Assembly: GCA_900129675.1 (NCBI GenBank)
Contig: FSRD01000001.1
Coordinates: forward strand, 4,949,501-5,013,500
Direction: 5' to 3'
From: Bradyrhizobium erythrophlei
Lineage (GTDB): Bacteria; Pseudomonadota; Alphaproteobacteria; Rhizobiales; Xanthobacteraceae
Length of the DNA: 64,000 bases
This document shows, piece after piece, positions 63,794 to 64,000 of the stretch. The notes beneath the pieces are model-generated. The model searched no databases. It was not told the DNA's origin and worked only from the letters and a program-made list of their open reading frames with translations. How positions within the stretch are numbered: position 1 is the stretch's first letter; every line of letters begins with the position of its first letter. Both the position numbers and the translations under genes were made by a program.

Positions 63794-64000
63794 CCGCTGT
63801 GGCCAGTTAGCCCGAGGCGCGAGGCTCTGGAGCGGGCGACTTCACAACCGCCTAGATGCCACGCTTCCCAGGGCGAGCGGCTACGCGGGCGCTATCTTAG
63901 TCAGCGCAGCTGACCCATAATGCAGCACGCATTGAACCAAGGATTCCAGCTATGCAGGCAGAAGCTGGCTAGCAGTTGCTGACTGAAGCAGAGCTTGCGT
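63794..64000. other. Window end, nothing recognised
   Basis: Sequence after the integrase relic shows no gene or structured element I can support. Confidence 0.4.

Overview
The window looks like an accessory (genomic-island-like) stretch of a high-GC alphaproteobacterium, most likely Bradyrhizobium or a close relative. The basis is inference from sequence style: GC-rich coding, an OpgC relic, DUF2127, a Tat-signal ferritin-like protein, and many short hypothetical proteins of types I associate with bradyrhizobia. Insertion sequences, a group II intron scar, an integrase relic and a high density of broken genes mark it as a plastic region.

Layout. (1) 1-8.1 kb: a catabolic locus. A minus-strand operon encodes a DUF485/sodium:solute symporter pair, an L-2-haloacid dehalogenase (type II), a mandelate-racemase-like enolase and a FAH-superfamily hydratase. 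A LysR gene is divergent, followed by a DehI-type dehalogenase gene split by an ISAs1-family element with a clean 10-bp target duplication. (2) 8.1-10.4 kb: a truncated IS630 transposase, an intact 1,095-bp rve-type IS, and a LuxR-type relic. (3) 10.5-24.2 kb: metal/efflux region with an RND pump and adaptor, an OpgC pseudogene, then a copper set (His-rich protein, lipoprotein, TolC-type channel, multicopper oxidase, cupredoxin, CusF-like protein, CopC, CopD) and a second CopC. (4) 24.3-30.3 kb: PAP2 phosphatase, ChrB-like protein, a DevBCA-type ABC exporter, and remnants of a permease, a heavy-metal RND pump and possibly a signal peptidase. (5) 30.8-32.9 kb: one large gene fusing a glutamic-peptidase-like beta domain to a seven-repeat DUF346/PLL-type lectin propeller. 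(6) 33-46 kb: a hypothetical-rich zone with an IS91 relic, a three-gene operon encoding a ribbon-helix-helix protein and an orphan RNA-polymerase alpha-CTD-like protein, a ferritin-like protein, a possible toxin-antitoxin-like pair and several decaying genes. (7) 46.1-47.2 kb: a second, nearly identical direct copy of the rve-type IS, so the copper region lies between two direct repeats. (8) 47.3-54.7 kb: a degradation cluster (acyl-CoA ligase, crotonase, haloalkane-dehalogenase-like hydrolase, Baeyer-Villiger monooxygenase relic, two SDRs, GlcG-like protein, LysR). (9) 54.7-64 kb: ArsR, tRNA and crotonase relics, an unknown protein with a nuclease-like signature, a periplasmic caspase-like protein next to NagZ, an SDR, a group II intron scar and an integrase with an in-frame amber codon.

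Working together: region 1 reads as uptake and dehalogenation of small 2-haloacids followed by processing of the hydroxyacid. Region 3 reads as periplasmic copper oxidation, binding and export. Region 8 reads as degradation of a cyclic or halogenated carbon source that has lost its monooxygenase. The most striking single observation is in region 8: the haloalkane-dehalogenase-like enzyme keeps the Asp nucleophile, Trp/Asn halide site and Glu acid but has Phe in place of the catalytic His.
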